From: Letharia columbiana
Taxonomy: Eukaryota; Ascomycota; Lecanoromycetes; Lecanorales; Parmeliaceae
DNA: 64,000 bases
Assembly (NCBI RefSeq): GCF_014066305.1
Contig: NW_023501049.1
Location: 705,001-769,000 of the forward strand
Direction: 5' to 3'
Shown here one piece after another: positions 1-10,154 of the stretch. How positions within the stretch are numbered: position 1 is the first letter of the stretch; each line of letters opens with the position of its first letter. The notes under the pieces were generated by a model. That model worked only from the letters and a program-made list of their open reading frames with translations. It was not told the DNA's origin and did no database searches. The translations under genes were made by a program, and so were the position numbers.

Positions 1-948
1 GTTTCATTAAATGTCCTGAGAATGGCCTGATGGCAGACATCGAGTTCAAGACCAAAGGATACTTTGGTGGGACCTACAACGCAATAGGCGGGAACATCAA
101 GAACGAAAAGACCGGAGAGACTTTATTCGAGCTATCAGGCATGTGGAGTGGCGAGATGGTATTGAAGGATGTCAGGGTAGGAAGATACGCGATTTACCCT
201 TGATGCCCTACTCTGCTGACCTACACCTAGACTGGACATAAAGAAGTTCTCTTCAATGCGTCACATGCGAAGCACACGCCTCCAGTTATACGACCAATTG
301 AAGAACAAGATGAGCGGGAGTCGCAGAGGCTGTGGCTTAAGACCGTGATAGCCATCAAGGAGTCAAATCATATTGCTGCGACAGAGGAGAAGTCGAAAGT
401 AGAAGACAGACAACGAGATGAGACCGCAAAGAGAGCGGAGCAGGGAATTGAGTGGCAACCAAAACTTTTCCGGCCAGTTCGTGGAGGGCCTGGTGGACCA
501 GAAGAAGGAGAAGAAGACCTGGATTGGATACTAAACGCGAATATGTATGTGTCTACCTGAGTCCATATGACTGAACTGACCTGACAATGCTAGCGATGGT
601 GCTACTCCCGAAGAAAAAACCAAGCAGATACTTGCCATCGCTCCAATACTCAGAGGTCAGCAACACAACCAGCAGAGCAAGGCTTCCCAGCCTCAGCAAA
701 ACCAAGAGAACACACAACCACCAAGTCAGCCACAGCAGCAGGCGGTAGCCCACGACGATTTGATCGATTTCGGCCAGTCAAACCCAGCCCCAAGTACGTC
801 TGCGGCAGTAGGACAGAGTAATCCAATGCAGTTTCAGCCAAATGCACCCCCAGGGATGCAAGCGCCACTACAGCCGGGCCATCCGATCAAGCGTGTCGAC
901 ACGAAAACAAACGATTTTGATGAATTCGTCGACGCACCAGGTTATTAG
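1..948 (+). CDS. Oxysterol-binding protein (OSH/ORP family), 3' part only
   Basis: The reading frame enters from the left edge (first full codon at 3) and runs through three exons: to 176, 231-544 and 594-948. Both introns are about 50 bp with GT donors, CTGAC-like branch points and TAG acceptors. The visible protein has the end of the OSBP lipid-transfer barrel (GGTYNAIGG, ELSGMWSGEM) followed by the basic helical segment typical of Osh6/Osh7-type proteins (LWLKTVIAIKE, WQPKLF). OSH proteins move sterols or phosphatidylserine against PI4P at ER contact sites. The EQVSHHPP signature lies outside the window. The last ~115 residues are a Q/N/P-rich, probably disordered tail that ends in an acidic stretch. 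Family call is firm; the subfamily is an inference. Confidence 0.85.
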
Positions 949-1116
949 ACAGTAACTCAGAAGGAGCATGCTCTGGAAGAGGGTGACGACAGCGACGGCA
1001 TGGTAGGTCTCCATTTGGCTTGTTGGCATATCCACAAAGCTTCTAAAAGGGGGTTTATGGTCTCTGCAATTTCCCCTCGATTGAACAGCATGATTAGGCG
1101 AACAGCATCTTCATTC

Positions 1117-1122
1117 AATAAA
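1117..1122 (+). promoter_or_regulatory. Poly(A) signal of the OSH gene
   Basis: An AATAAA hexamer lies 170 bp after the OSH stop codon. It falls in the 340 bp between two convergent genes, which hold no other feature I can support. Confidence 0.45.
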
Positions 1123-1286
1123 TGTTCGCCCTGTCAATGACTAGCTAGGGACTGAGCTGCTTTTCAACCAAGTTCAGCTCACCTCTTCTTGCATGCTGTC
1201 AACTACCATTCCATTACCATACTAAGATTCTAGCCAAAATCCCCAGATTCCCCCACTTTGACATTGTTCACACCAAATCCCTCTCC

Positions 1287-2584
1287 TTACCCCCTGCCTT
1301 TCCGACAATCCGGACAAAACCACTTCCCAACCGGTTCCCTCGTAACAGCCACACAACTCCAATGGAACCACTCATTCGGACAATCATCATTATCACAAGC
1401 AACCATGTTCCCATAGCTCACACTGTGACATACACAGTACTTCTTATCATCTCCCTCTCCCTCATCATCCCCTTCTTCCATCTCTACATCCTCGTCATTG
1501 TCATCTCCCATCGCGCTATCGTCGTCCCCAGTGGTCGACAGTGGAGTTCCAGATTTTTTATTGTGTTGGTTTCCACGGCGTCGGGATCCGGCGGCATTGG
1601 ATTTCTTGGTAGCAGCGGGATTGAGGTGCCCGATGCGTTGATGGGGAGGTTGACCAGCGCGTCCGTTCGGTGGTTTCTTGTGAGTGGGACGCGTTGGACC
1701 GGCGCTACTGCCGCGGGAGGCTGCGAGATCTCCTTTCGGGGTGCTGGGCCCAAGGGATGACTGACGAAGCGATGACGACGTAGCTGGAATGGAAAGATGA
1801 TGCGGATTTAACCGCCTACGCTTCGACGGGTCAGTCGACGGAGACCGATGTGCGTTGCGCGCTTGGTTGAGATGAGTGGCCGGAGCGGTCGTTTGCAGCG
1901 GAGATGGTTGCCGAGCGGATGCTGATGGCTGGACGAGGCGACTGATGGGGTTGTTCGCGATGGTGGTGGAGGGGCCGGCGTTCCCGGACAGCGGGTGCAG
2001 AGGGGTTGGGCCGCCGGTTGTGGTGGATGAGAGGGGTGGAAGACGCGTGCTGAGGGTGTTATTGTTGAGGAGGGAGGGGAGCTGCGGGTCTGGATGGATG
2101 GCGCCTTCGTTTTGGAGATCGCGGATCTTGAAGTCGAGGCGTTTGATTTGGCGGTCCAGCTGGAGAGATGGTGTTAGCAAGATCTGATACCCTCCTGCCG
2201 GCTGGAAAAGGAGACAGAAAGAAGACTTACCAATAAAGCGGCCTTCTCACTCAAGCCGACCTTTTCCTCCTGGACAACCTGCGCTTTGTCGAAGTTGGCC
2301 ATGACGTTTTTGCAATAGCCTTCATCTTTGGGATTTGGTTGACCAGCTCCGTTCAGCTTGAGGAACTTTTGAATGCTGCTATCGCGAGTTGCAATGACAT
2401 TTCGGCACTCTTGGACAACTCGATCTTTGGCTTGGATTTCTTCGAGAAGATGAGCGATTTCTGCGGGTAGGTTTGCCACTGTGTAAGGTGGTTAGTCGTA
2501 TACAGGCGTACAAGTCAATTTCAGGTATTTACCATCTTGAACGAACTGCTCTAACACAGAAGCTGCATCCTCTGCCATTGCCAT
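1287..2584 (-). CDS. ING-family PHD-finger protein, Yng2-type NuA4 subunit
   Basis: Three exons on the minus strand (2584-2533, 2478-2231, 2159-1287) give 390 residues. The N-terminal ~100 residues form the ING helical domain (start [14 protein letters not shown], then helices with [11 protein letters not shown] and KRLDFKIRD). The centre is a long low-complexity S/T/P/R linker with basic runs and an acidic patch ([14 protein letters not shown]). The C-terminus is a complete Cys4-His-Cys3 PHD finger ([16 protein letters not shown] ... EWFHWSC ... GKWFCPDC) with the aromatic residues that read H3K4me3. ING proteins recruit acetyltransferase or deacetylase complexes. Length and architecture fit fungal Yng2 (NuA4) better than Pho23 or Yng1, but that assignment is inferred. 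It is divergent from a histone deacetylase gene 0.7 kb away. Confidence 0.87.
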
Positions 2585-3281
2585 GTCCGAACAAATGAGG
2601 ACACAGATGTTTGGCTTTGTGTTTTGATTTTCTCTTTCGAATACTCTTAGCGAATAGAGAACCAGTTGCCCTTAAACAATTTTTTCGAGGCACAAGTTTA
2701 TCCAAGGAAATAGTTCTCAAGATTTTGAGGTGTCCAGTGAATTCGCACGATACCGATGTTTTCTTAAATAATCGACCAAAAACAAGAGTGTTTACGCATA
2801 GTTATTTCCCTTTTTCACCCTTGATTGCTATCCTATCCTATCGCCTAGGGTTTGCCCCGGGAGAGTGAGCGCAATATCTTGACTTTGGTTATCGCCCGAA
2901 ACCTGCTACAGTCCCTTCAGATTTATAGAATCACTCCGATAATGAAATGATGGAAAGTGGTGTTGATGCGATGATTTGGTATCCTTTCGAGATATTCTGG
3001 AAGACAGTCGTGTTGTTTTTCTCTGCTGATCAAGCTGAGAGCGAATGGATGTCACTGATCTGGTCAGGAAGTGCGAGCCGAGCCGTAGCTATGACAAGGC
3101 GCATCTCGGTTGTTTTTGCTTCCAGAATTGTTCCTGACGATCCTCTTCACCTCATTGTCTAGAAATGCTCCTATCCCCTTCAATCGCTGGCTACTCGTTC
3201 TGACCATGAGAAGAGCCACTGCTCCAAGGGAAAACAACTGTACCTCATCTAAGAGAAGGAAGGGATGTGAAAAACGGCGAT
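2585..3281. promoter_or_regulatory. Shared upstream region of divergent ING and deacetylase genes
   Basis: About 700 bp separates the two start codons. The interval contains no convincing coding sequence. A small transcribed leader or 5' UTR intron of either gene may lie here. I see no clear TATA box at a canonical distance. Confidence 0.4.
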
Positions 3282-4721
3282 ATGGCGAAGACATCTGTAG
3301 TTCAAGACTACAAACATCCACAACCTGGAACAACATCCACTTTCACTGTCGATGAGAAGATTCGGAGGGAGATCTGGAACAATGGAATCAAAAAGCCAAA
3401 GGGATACACCGTATCTTACCATGCCAACCCTGAAATGGAACAGATGCATTTTGGGCAGAAGCACCCGATGAAGCCATGGCGACTGACCTTGACAAACAAG
3501 ATTGTCATGGCTTATGGCATGCATGAAGCAATGGACATCTACATACCTAGGGCGGCTTCAAGCCAAGAATTGAAAGATTTTCACCGCGGAGATTACATTG
3601 ACTTCTTGCAAAGGTCAGTGGTGGATATGCCTCCGGTCTTGCTTTAGCATTGCTGAATCACTACCTGTAGAGTCACTCCGTCAGACAACACATGGGATCC
3701 CGACAGCCAGACATATGCTTATAATACCGGTGACGACTGCCCGATCTTCGACGGTCTCTACAACTACTGCTCGCTTTATGCAGGAGCCTCTCTTGATGCA
3801 GCCCGCAAGCTCACAAACCACCAGTCCAACATTGCGATCAACTGGTCAGGAGGGCTGCACCATGCCAAGAAGAATGAAGCTTCTGGATTTTGCTACATCA
3901 ACGACATTGTCCTCGCTATCCTTCAGCTACTTCTTCATCACCCTCGAGTCCTCTACATCGACATCGATGTCCACCATGGCGATGGCGTCGAACAAGCCTT
4001 CTGGTCCACAGACCGCGTCATGACACTATCATTCCATAAGTACAACAGAGCCGAGTTCTTCCCCGGTACCGGTGCCCTAGACGACACTGGCCCTATCAAC
4101 AATGCGAGTGCTGGCGCCCACCATTCCCTCAACGTGCCCCTTCATGATGGCATCGAGGATGCGCAATATATCAAACTTTTCGAAGACGTAGTGAAGCCTT
4201 GTGTGCGCCAGTACAAGCCTACAGCGATTGTCCTTCAATGTGGCGCCGACTCACTCGGTGGAGACCGACTTGGCTGCTTCAACGTCAACATCAAGGCACA
4301 TGGTGCATGTGTAGCTTTCGTCAAAAAATTCAATTTGCCTCTGCTTGTACTTGGCGGCGGAGGGTACACACCACGGAATGTGGCCAAAGCATGGGCTTAT
4401 GAGACTAGCTTGTGCATTGGTGCGGAGGTGCATCCGAATCTTCCGGCTCACACTCCATTCTTAGAACACTTCGGCAACGAGAAGACCCTTTTTCCCAAAT
4501 TAGACTTCACGCGGTACGAGAACAAGAACAGCAGGGTGTACTTGGAAAGCGTAGTGATGGGGATAATGGAACAATTACGGTACCTTCAGGGAGCGCCGAG
4601 TGTACAGATGCAGCACATACCGCCAGATTTGGGCGGGTTGAGGGACGAATTGGAAAGGGAAGTCTTTGAAGAGATGGAAGAGAGGGAGCGGTCTAGACGA
4701 AAGAAAGAAAGAAGAGGATGA
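3282..4721 (+). CDS. Class I histone deacetylase, Hos2/HosA type
   Basis: Two exons (3282-3613, 3671-4721) give 460 residues; the intron has a TAG acceptor and restores the frame at QRVTPSD. The start is the first ATG of the frame ([10 protein letters not shown]). The Zn-dependent deacetylase fold is complete: HPMKPWR near residue 61, the His pair in [11 protein letters not shown] (174-175), metal ligands in DIDVHHGDG (Asp210, His212) and [10 protein letters not shown], and the catalytic Tyr loop [14 protein letters not shown]. The [11 protein letters not shown] and [10 protein letters not shown] segments place it with Hos2/HosA rather than Rpd3. Hos2 is the catalytic deacetylase of the Set3 complex. 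The protein ends in a charged tail, [11 protein letters not shown]. The same frame stays open for 61 codons beyond the TGA (see next entry). Confidence 0.93.
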
Positions 4722-4907
4722 AAACCATTCGCAAGAGAAAAGTTTCAGCAATTGCTCAAGAACAATGCACCAATAGAGCTGTTGGGGAGAAGCACAGGTC
4801 TTGGAGCAAAGTCCAGATACAGTGTTCCTGGGCCCATGACTGGAGAAGTACGGCAAAGGAAGTCATCATGGCTGATGATACTGCATACAACACGTACACT
4901 GTTCTAG
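4722..4907 (+). other. Open in-frame continuation beyond the deacetylase stop codon
   Basis: Immediately after TGA (4719-4721) the deacetylase frame stays open for 61 codons to TAG at 4905. The predicted tail looks protein-like, with a helical stretch (AREKFQQLLKNN) and then GRSTGLGAKSRYSVPG. No splice donor precedes the stop that could remove it. It may be a former C-terminus cut off by a nonsense change, a readthrough extension, or chance. Confidence 0.35.
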
Positions 4908-5729
4908 AAGGATCTCTCCAATGGATCAAGAAGGATCGCTGATCTCTTCCCTAAAGACAGAGATGATGTTCGAACCCTCGCTGTGATCATTGCTTTGAAA
5001 GTGGATCGCGGCGCAAGTACAATATAGGGTCCTCAGACGCCAAGAGAACGCCGCGTGAAGCGGTTCAAACTTGTGTCCCAAGCATCGCTTGGAGCGCTAT
5101 CGTCAATAATGATATCAACGACTGCGATTATCGACCCAGGTTGGACGGTATCGTAGATCTAGCTTTGCATCCCACGCGGAGCCGACTTGCGCTCCAGCCT
5201 CATTGGCTCGAATGTCAGCAAACTTCAAGACGCCCCCAATCGACATCGACCGCTACTTAAAGACCAACTGCTGAGCTCTTTTGAGGTTTCACAACATTGC
5301 AAAATGGAAATCAAATGGTGCTCTTATGTGATGAATCTTCAGCTGAGAATCCACCGTGACCGTGTGGGCAAGTGTGCTGAGGGTTTGAATGTTTCAGGCA
5401 TATTTGTCAAGCGATTCGAAAACGTGGGCATGTCCTTGGCTATGTGAAGCTCCCGTGTCAATCCCCCTTTATTATTGTTCTTTGCTCTGGGATACTTGAG
5501 TGTATCGTCTTCCCGTCCCTTTCCGTCTTCTTATCCCTTGTCTTTCACATTCTTTCGTACGAGCACAGTCTCCTCCCGGAGTACCGTTGCTCGGCGCCCA
5601 GCCCTTGAAGATACCAAGACTCTTGTCAGCTCCTCACTAAATCAGCATCTAATTGATTGGAACATCGTCCGCATACCAGGGTCCAACACAAGCACTTTCT
5701 ACGCTTGGTTGCTATATCCCACAACCAGG
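4908..5729. other. Intergenic, nothing recognised
   Basis: About 820 bp between two plus-strand genes. Short open frames here have no coding character. The 250 bp before the next gene are pyrimidine-rich, as in fungal promoters and leaders. Confidence 0.5.
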
Positions 5730-6126
5730 ATGGCAAGGCCTGATGATCCCGTTCACCTCAAGAACTTCGACCCTAAAACCTTCTATCCATCCATTGCCGT
5801 CCGTGGAGACTCCCTCGATACAAGCATATACCCATCCTCCTCTATCTCTCAAGCCCAATCCCAAGCCCATCATGCTCATAGACATCTACCTCGGCCAGAG
5901 CTCAGACACACGTACGTCCTCGTCTACCCTGCCGGACTCACCGTGTTCGAAGGACGCACGATATGCTGACCGTTGCGACAGCGAGTCTTGGTTGCGAAAG
6001 CAGCACGAACGCAACCGGCTACGGATATGGATGATCTCGCTTTGTTTCTTCGTTGCTATTGGCATATTGATCGCGATCTTTGCATGGTTGGGAAGCAATA
6101 ATTGGTTTAAGCATGGGAACGAATGA
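5730..6126 (+). CDS. Small single-pass membrane protein, function unknown
   Basis: Two exons (5730-5911, 5982-6126) joined across a 70-bp intron (GTACGT donor, GCTGAC branch, CAG acceptor) give 108 residues starting MARPDDPVHLKNFDPKTFYP. The N-terminal ~60 residues are polar and Ser/His-rich without cysteines. Then come a basic, aromatic stretch (ESWLRKQHERNRLRIW), one hydrophobic helix of about 22 residues (MISLCFFVAIGILIAIFAWL) and a short tail, SNNWFKHGNE. This is the layout of a single-pass protein with a long soluble N-terminus and a basic flank that would stay cytosolic. I do not recognise the family. The exon join and helix make it likely real; the start is the nearest in-frame ATG. 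Confidence 0.6.
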
Positions 6127-6563
6127 GGAGTTCGCTAGGTGAGACATTACTGGCATGAAGCGTGATGGTACATCGTTGGTTTAGCGCTGCTTGTTGGCTG
6201 GCTGATGGCCACAAGCATGGCGAATGGGGTTTGGTATAGATCATGCATGGGGCTCAGCGATATGGGCTTTGGGACTTAGGACTTGGGACTTGGAAATACA
6301 GTGATACACATGGCTCGCGAGGGACACTAGTGGAGTAATAATTGGATCATGACCAGGAAACATGAAGTTTCCCTCCCGATTAAAGTACATGAAATGGTTT
6401 CGGCCTCACCTAAAGGCCCATCGACTCAACGCCTCGCTTTTCCGCAAAACGCCACGTAGATAGCGCATTCAGCATGAGAACTTGCACGCTACGAGATCCA
6501 CCTGTCGCAGCCGCCATGGCCATCACCGTCACCCAGCTACCCAACCGCCCTCGCACTCCCGCC
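6127..6563. other. Intergenic between convergent genes
   Basis: Holds 3' UTRs only, as far as I can see. A short imperfect triplication of a GGGACTTGG-like word lies near 6270-6293. Confidence 0.4.
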
Positions 6564-7348
6564 TCAAAACCTCTTCCTCGTCGGTTCCGGACTCGGACTC
6601 TTGGTCATACTCCTCTCATCCCTCCCGCGCGCCCTCAGCCACTTCTTCGTCCCCAGCTCCAACTCCCGGTCCAACTCCGCGCTCGGCTCCTTCCGGTGGA
6701 TGAAGTTGCAGAACCCGCCCCGCACGCACCCTTCCCCGCTGTTGAGCCGGCAGCACGCTTCCCGGAAATCGGTCACGGGGGACAGCTCGCAGTAGATGGG
6801 CCGCGCGGCGTACCAGCGGCTGTTGAGCGCGTCGCAGGCCTTTTGCGCCGAATCTTCGTACTTGAAGCGCGCGTAGACGTTGCCGATGAGATCTTGTACG
6901 GCACACCGCTCGAGTCAGCTTCGTCGTCTCCCTCGTAACGCTGCAGTATGTTTGGGCGTGCTGGGGGGTGGGGGGGGGAAGGTCTACGCACGATCATTGT
7001 TGTTGTCACACACCACCACCTCCTCCGGCTCGCCATACTTGCACATCTCGCACCAAAAGTCCTCGTAGAACGCATCGAAGTGGTTCTGCAGCTGGCTCGG
7101 GTTCATCTTGTTTTTGGGGTCGTAGGCCGGGTTTTGGTACAGGTTTGGCAAGAGGATGGTTTGGGAGTAGGAAGGCTTGACGTGCTTGCGACTGCAGCGG
7201 TCGCCGTGCCGGCAGGCGCCGATTTTGTAGTAGAAGGAGCAGTTCACTTTGTCTTGCTCCGTGCCGAAGATGGAGGCGAGGTAGCTGTTGGGCTACTTAG
7301 CTCACGCTTGGATGGAAAGGGGGAGGGGGCAGGGGCTTACTTGGCCAT
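6564..7348 (-). CDS. U2AF small subunit (U2AF35/U2AF23), 3' splice-site recognition
   Basis: Three exons (7348-7341, 7284-6992, 6892-6564) give 209 residues, close to fission-yeast U2AF23. The first coding exon is 8 nt (ATGGCCAA); joining it yields MANYLASIFGTEQDKVNCSF, the family start. Order: CCCH zinc finger 1 (CSFYYKIGACRHGDRCSRKH), RRM-like U2AF-homology domain (YEDFWCEMCKYGEPEEVVVC ... IGNVYARFKYEDSAQKAC), then zinc finger 2 (CCRLNSGEGCVRGGFCNFIH). It recognises the intron-terminal AG and pairs with U2AF65. The C-terminus is short (RARGRDERSMTKSPSPEP) and lacks a long RS domain. A second open frame starting at an ATG at 7620 overlaps the start codon from upstream. Confidence 0.95.
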
Positions 7349-7969
7349 GGTTGAGGTGAGGTGAGGGTTTGAGAGAGACTGCTGGAGTTTGGTAGAGAGG
7401 AGGAAGAAGAGTGGTCTGTAATTCGAGTGTCGAACACTGCGTTTGAAATTCGCGAAGTGCTAGCGCCAAGACCTTGGATAAATCTGTGCTTACGAATCTT
7501 TGCCAAGACTGAACATCGAGAGGAGCAATTTCCTCGACCTTCCATTTGCCAGACTTGAAGGTACGAAACCTCAAGTTCAGGATCCTCCTTCGCGGGACGA
7601 TCTGTTCTGCGCTCTGACATACTAGTCCTATGATGCGAGGACTGCCTTTTTGCGATGGTTATGTGCCCTACAAATGCATCAACATACGAGCAACTGCCAA
7701 CTCTTCTAGGGACAGTCCCCCTCAGAAACCCGTAGACACAGAGTAATCAGCCTCTTCGGAACACTGGCTTTGAGAACCACAGCCCCAAAAGTAGCATTAA
7801 TATAAAGGAGACATGTTGGCAGTCTACGTTCGGTGGTGCTCACCAGGATCTCTCTTTGAGCATTCTTGTGAAGCTATTAAACATTATAGGTACATGATTT
7901 ATGATCAATATCCATGTACATCCGCCAGCACATGGGAGCATTTTCCTGAATGCAGGCAGAATGCTTCGG
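7349..7969. promoter_or_regulatory. Leader/promoter region of U2AF gene, with possible overlapping uORF
   Basis: The 620 bp upstream of the U2AF start contain a minus-strand open frame from ATG at 7620 (start MSERRTDRPAKEDPELEVSY) that stays open past the U2AF start to 7297. It could be a regulatory upstream ORF or an unrecognised 5' exon. The stretch 7349-7420 is purine/pyrimidine-biased. Confidence 0.35.
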
Positions 7970-9583
7970 TTACGGTTTCGTTGGATGATCGGAAGAGGTG
8001 CGTACCACCCTCAAGACATAGCCTGTCTTCAGGCGTCCTTCTGAGCGATCCCTCCTTGGTCTGGGGTCATCGCTCTCATCGGACACGAAACCATACTCAA
8101 AATTTGCCTCCTGCTCTTTGGCGATGCTGGCAAGACGACGGGTCTCCTGCTCTTCGGCTGCACGCTTACGCTCCTCGGCTTCCTTGACGGCCGCGACCTC
8201 ATCGATCTTGAACTTCAGCTTTGCAGCGATGACTCCACCAGGCGGACTCTCGCTCCAAGTGATCATCAATTCACGCTTTGGCACATTGGAGGCCCAAAGA
8301 TGGGGGTAGATATGAGGGTAGATGCAGCACTTGTGCTCTTTGTCGTTCTTAATGCCTGTTGCTTGGCATACAGCCGTGAGGGCGAAAGGGCCTTGGACCT
8401 CCGCAGCTGCGCCAATCTGAACCATACTGTCCGCCCGATTGTTTACTCCGACGAAGACGAATGGTTTTTCTTTACCGAACAGGTTAGTGTGAATAATGGC
8501 GCCGTGCTGGACATCGTGCAAGACAGGAACGGCATCGTGCCAACGTTGGACCCAATCGCTACCACTCCTATATGGTTTCGCAGTTAGCAGAACTCTTCTA
8601 GGATCAAACCCGAGTCGTGAGACATGTTCCGGGAGTGTTTAACTCCGGCAACGTGTCTTGCAATACAAGATGCAGTACGAATGAGGAACAAATGGCTGGG
8701 AAAACATAACTCACCAGTACTCATATCGGTCACGAAGAGCCGTCTCGTACTGATCCACTCGAGCAAGCATTATCTGCCCCTTTGGACCGTCTCCCCAGAG
8801 ATAGACGTGGCCTTTATAGAACAATGTGGAGAATGAACCTATCTTCGGCTCGTTGGGGCCAAAGAGGAGAGGTGGGAGGCGCTCCACAATGATACTACCA
8901 TCCGAGTAGGTACTGAGTCTGGCTTGACCAACGCCACGGTAAGATTCCTCGCCGTTCTCGTACTTGATCGACTTCTGGAACCAGATGACACCCACTACAC
9001 CAATGTCAGCTATCCCACCAAACATGCGAAACACCACACGAGCATTTTCGTTCTTCTCTTCAAAGCGAATTTCTCTGTCATTCAGAGGCACAAACGCTTT
9101 GACCCTGGCATTGTTTGAGATCTCTCTATACTCGCTCTCGAGGAAGTTGGTGCGATCTTCAACATAGGCGATTGTATTGCTCGTGGTACCAACGGACTTT
9201 CCTGCAGAGTTCTTGCAGAATGTGTCCCCAAAGACGAAGTACACCTCGTCATGGATCGAAGCGGAACAGCCAATGTCACGAAAATAGTCAATGCCATTCT
9301 TGTCCTTGATATAGCCCAGGACCTCCATGTTCTCGAGGGCAGGCGGATAGATAGCAGGTCCGATATCTGCCTCATGATCCGGATCGTCTGTCCCAGTCTT
9401 GTGAGTAATGGATGGCTCCCCAGCCTCAATCTGAGTATCTGCAGCGGTATGAGGCCCATCATTGGCGTTGTTCCCTGGGGAAGATGCCGATGCGTTAGTG
9501 ACGTTGTCGGTTATGGTGTTTTCAGGTGGCATGGCACTGAGTGCTGCAAGGCCTTCCGTTGGTACGTCTGAAGATGCCAACAT
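7970..9583 (-). CDS. DUF4185-like beta-propeller (glycosidase-like) protein
   Basis: Two exons (9583-8715, 8567-7970; GTGAGT donor, TAG acceptor) give 488 residues. After an ~85-residue low-complexity N-terminus rich in Asn/Thr/Ser/Asp comes a repeat of short beta-motifs (VYFVFGDTFCKNSAG, GVVGVIWFQKSI, LFYKGHVYLWGDGP, WVQRWHDAVPVLHD, KRELMITWSESPPGG). These resemble the five-bladed glycosidase-like propellers grouped as DUF4185. The C-terminal ~85 residues are a charged helix (VKEAEERKRAAEEQETRR) plus an acidic/basic tail. I see no signal peptide at the chosen ATG. A GTGAGT...TAG intron lies just upstream in what is probably the 5' UTR, so an alternative first exon is possible. Substrate unknown; the family call is by motif resemblance only. 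Confidence 0.65.
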
Positions 9584-10154
9584 CCTATTCCGGTAACTAT
9601 GTCGATTGTGTCAAGTCATGTGTTCTGGCTGATAGACGGGTAAGGAGCCATCCTTTTGTACTCACAGTGAAGGCTTGTATGCTGATATCACTGTCAAAAA
9701 CTGGGGAGTCAGCCTACAAATGATCACGCAAATTGGGCAGCAAGCCCATGGTTTGTTGCAAAGAAGAACGCAGAATGCTCCGAATCCTTACATTGTGTGA
9801 TTTTTGAATACCTAAACAGCTGTGTAAACTCTGGGTATTCTTCTTTTGTGCGGAAGAGACACAACATACACTAGATAAACAAAAGAGGCCAAAAGATGGG
9901 TGACTGTTTTATGAATTCATTGTGGGTTCAGTCCCTTGCGGGATGTAGAGGTGACTGTTTGGTTCATTCATTTTACTGGCCGGAGGTCGGCAAACCAGTG
10001 AGGCTTCCATCACTTGACCAAAGAGCGGTCACTTATAGGGCTGTTTGCCACAGAACGGTGAGTTCCTGCATGTGTTGGTCGCTTTGACGCTTGGGCCAGA
10101 TTTTGGCCAGGGATGCCGCGAGTGTTATGCCGCGATTGCTTGGGGAGGGATCTT
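9584..10154. other. Intergenic with probable 5' UTR intron
   Basis: Contains the putative leader intron of the propeller gene (about 9585-9665, minus strand). Otherwise nothing recognised. Confidence 0.35.

Noticed and set aside
1362..1760. Plus-strand frame of 132 codons inside the ING gene
   Set aside because: It lies opposite the PHD and linker exons and shows no independent protein character; it is an antisense shadow.
4690..4725. +1 frame shift in the GAAA microsatellite as the cause of the deacetylase truncation
   Set aside because: The downstream coding-like tail is in the same frame as the deacetylase, so a stop codon, not a shift, separates them.
9926..9955. tRNA-like word GGGTTCAGTCCC
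   Set aside because: No acceptor stem or anticodon arm can be folded around it. I found no convincing tRNA in the window.
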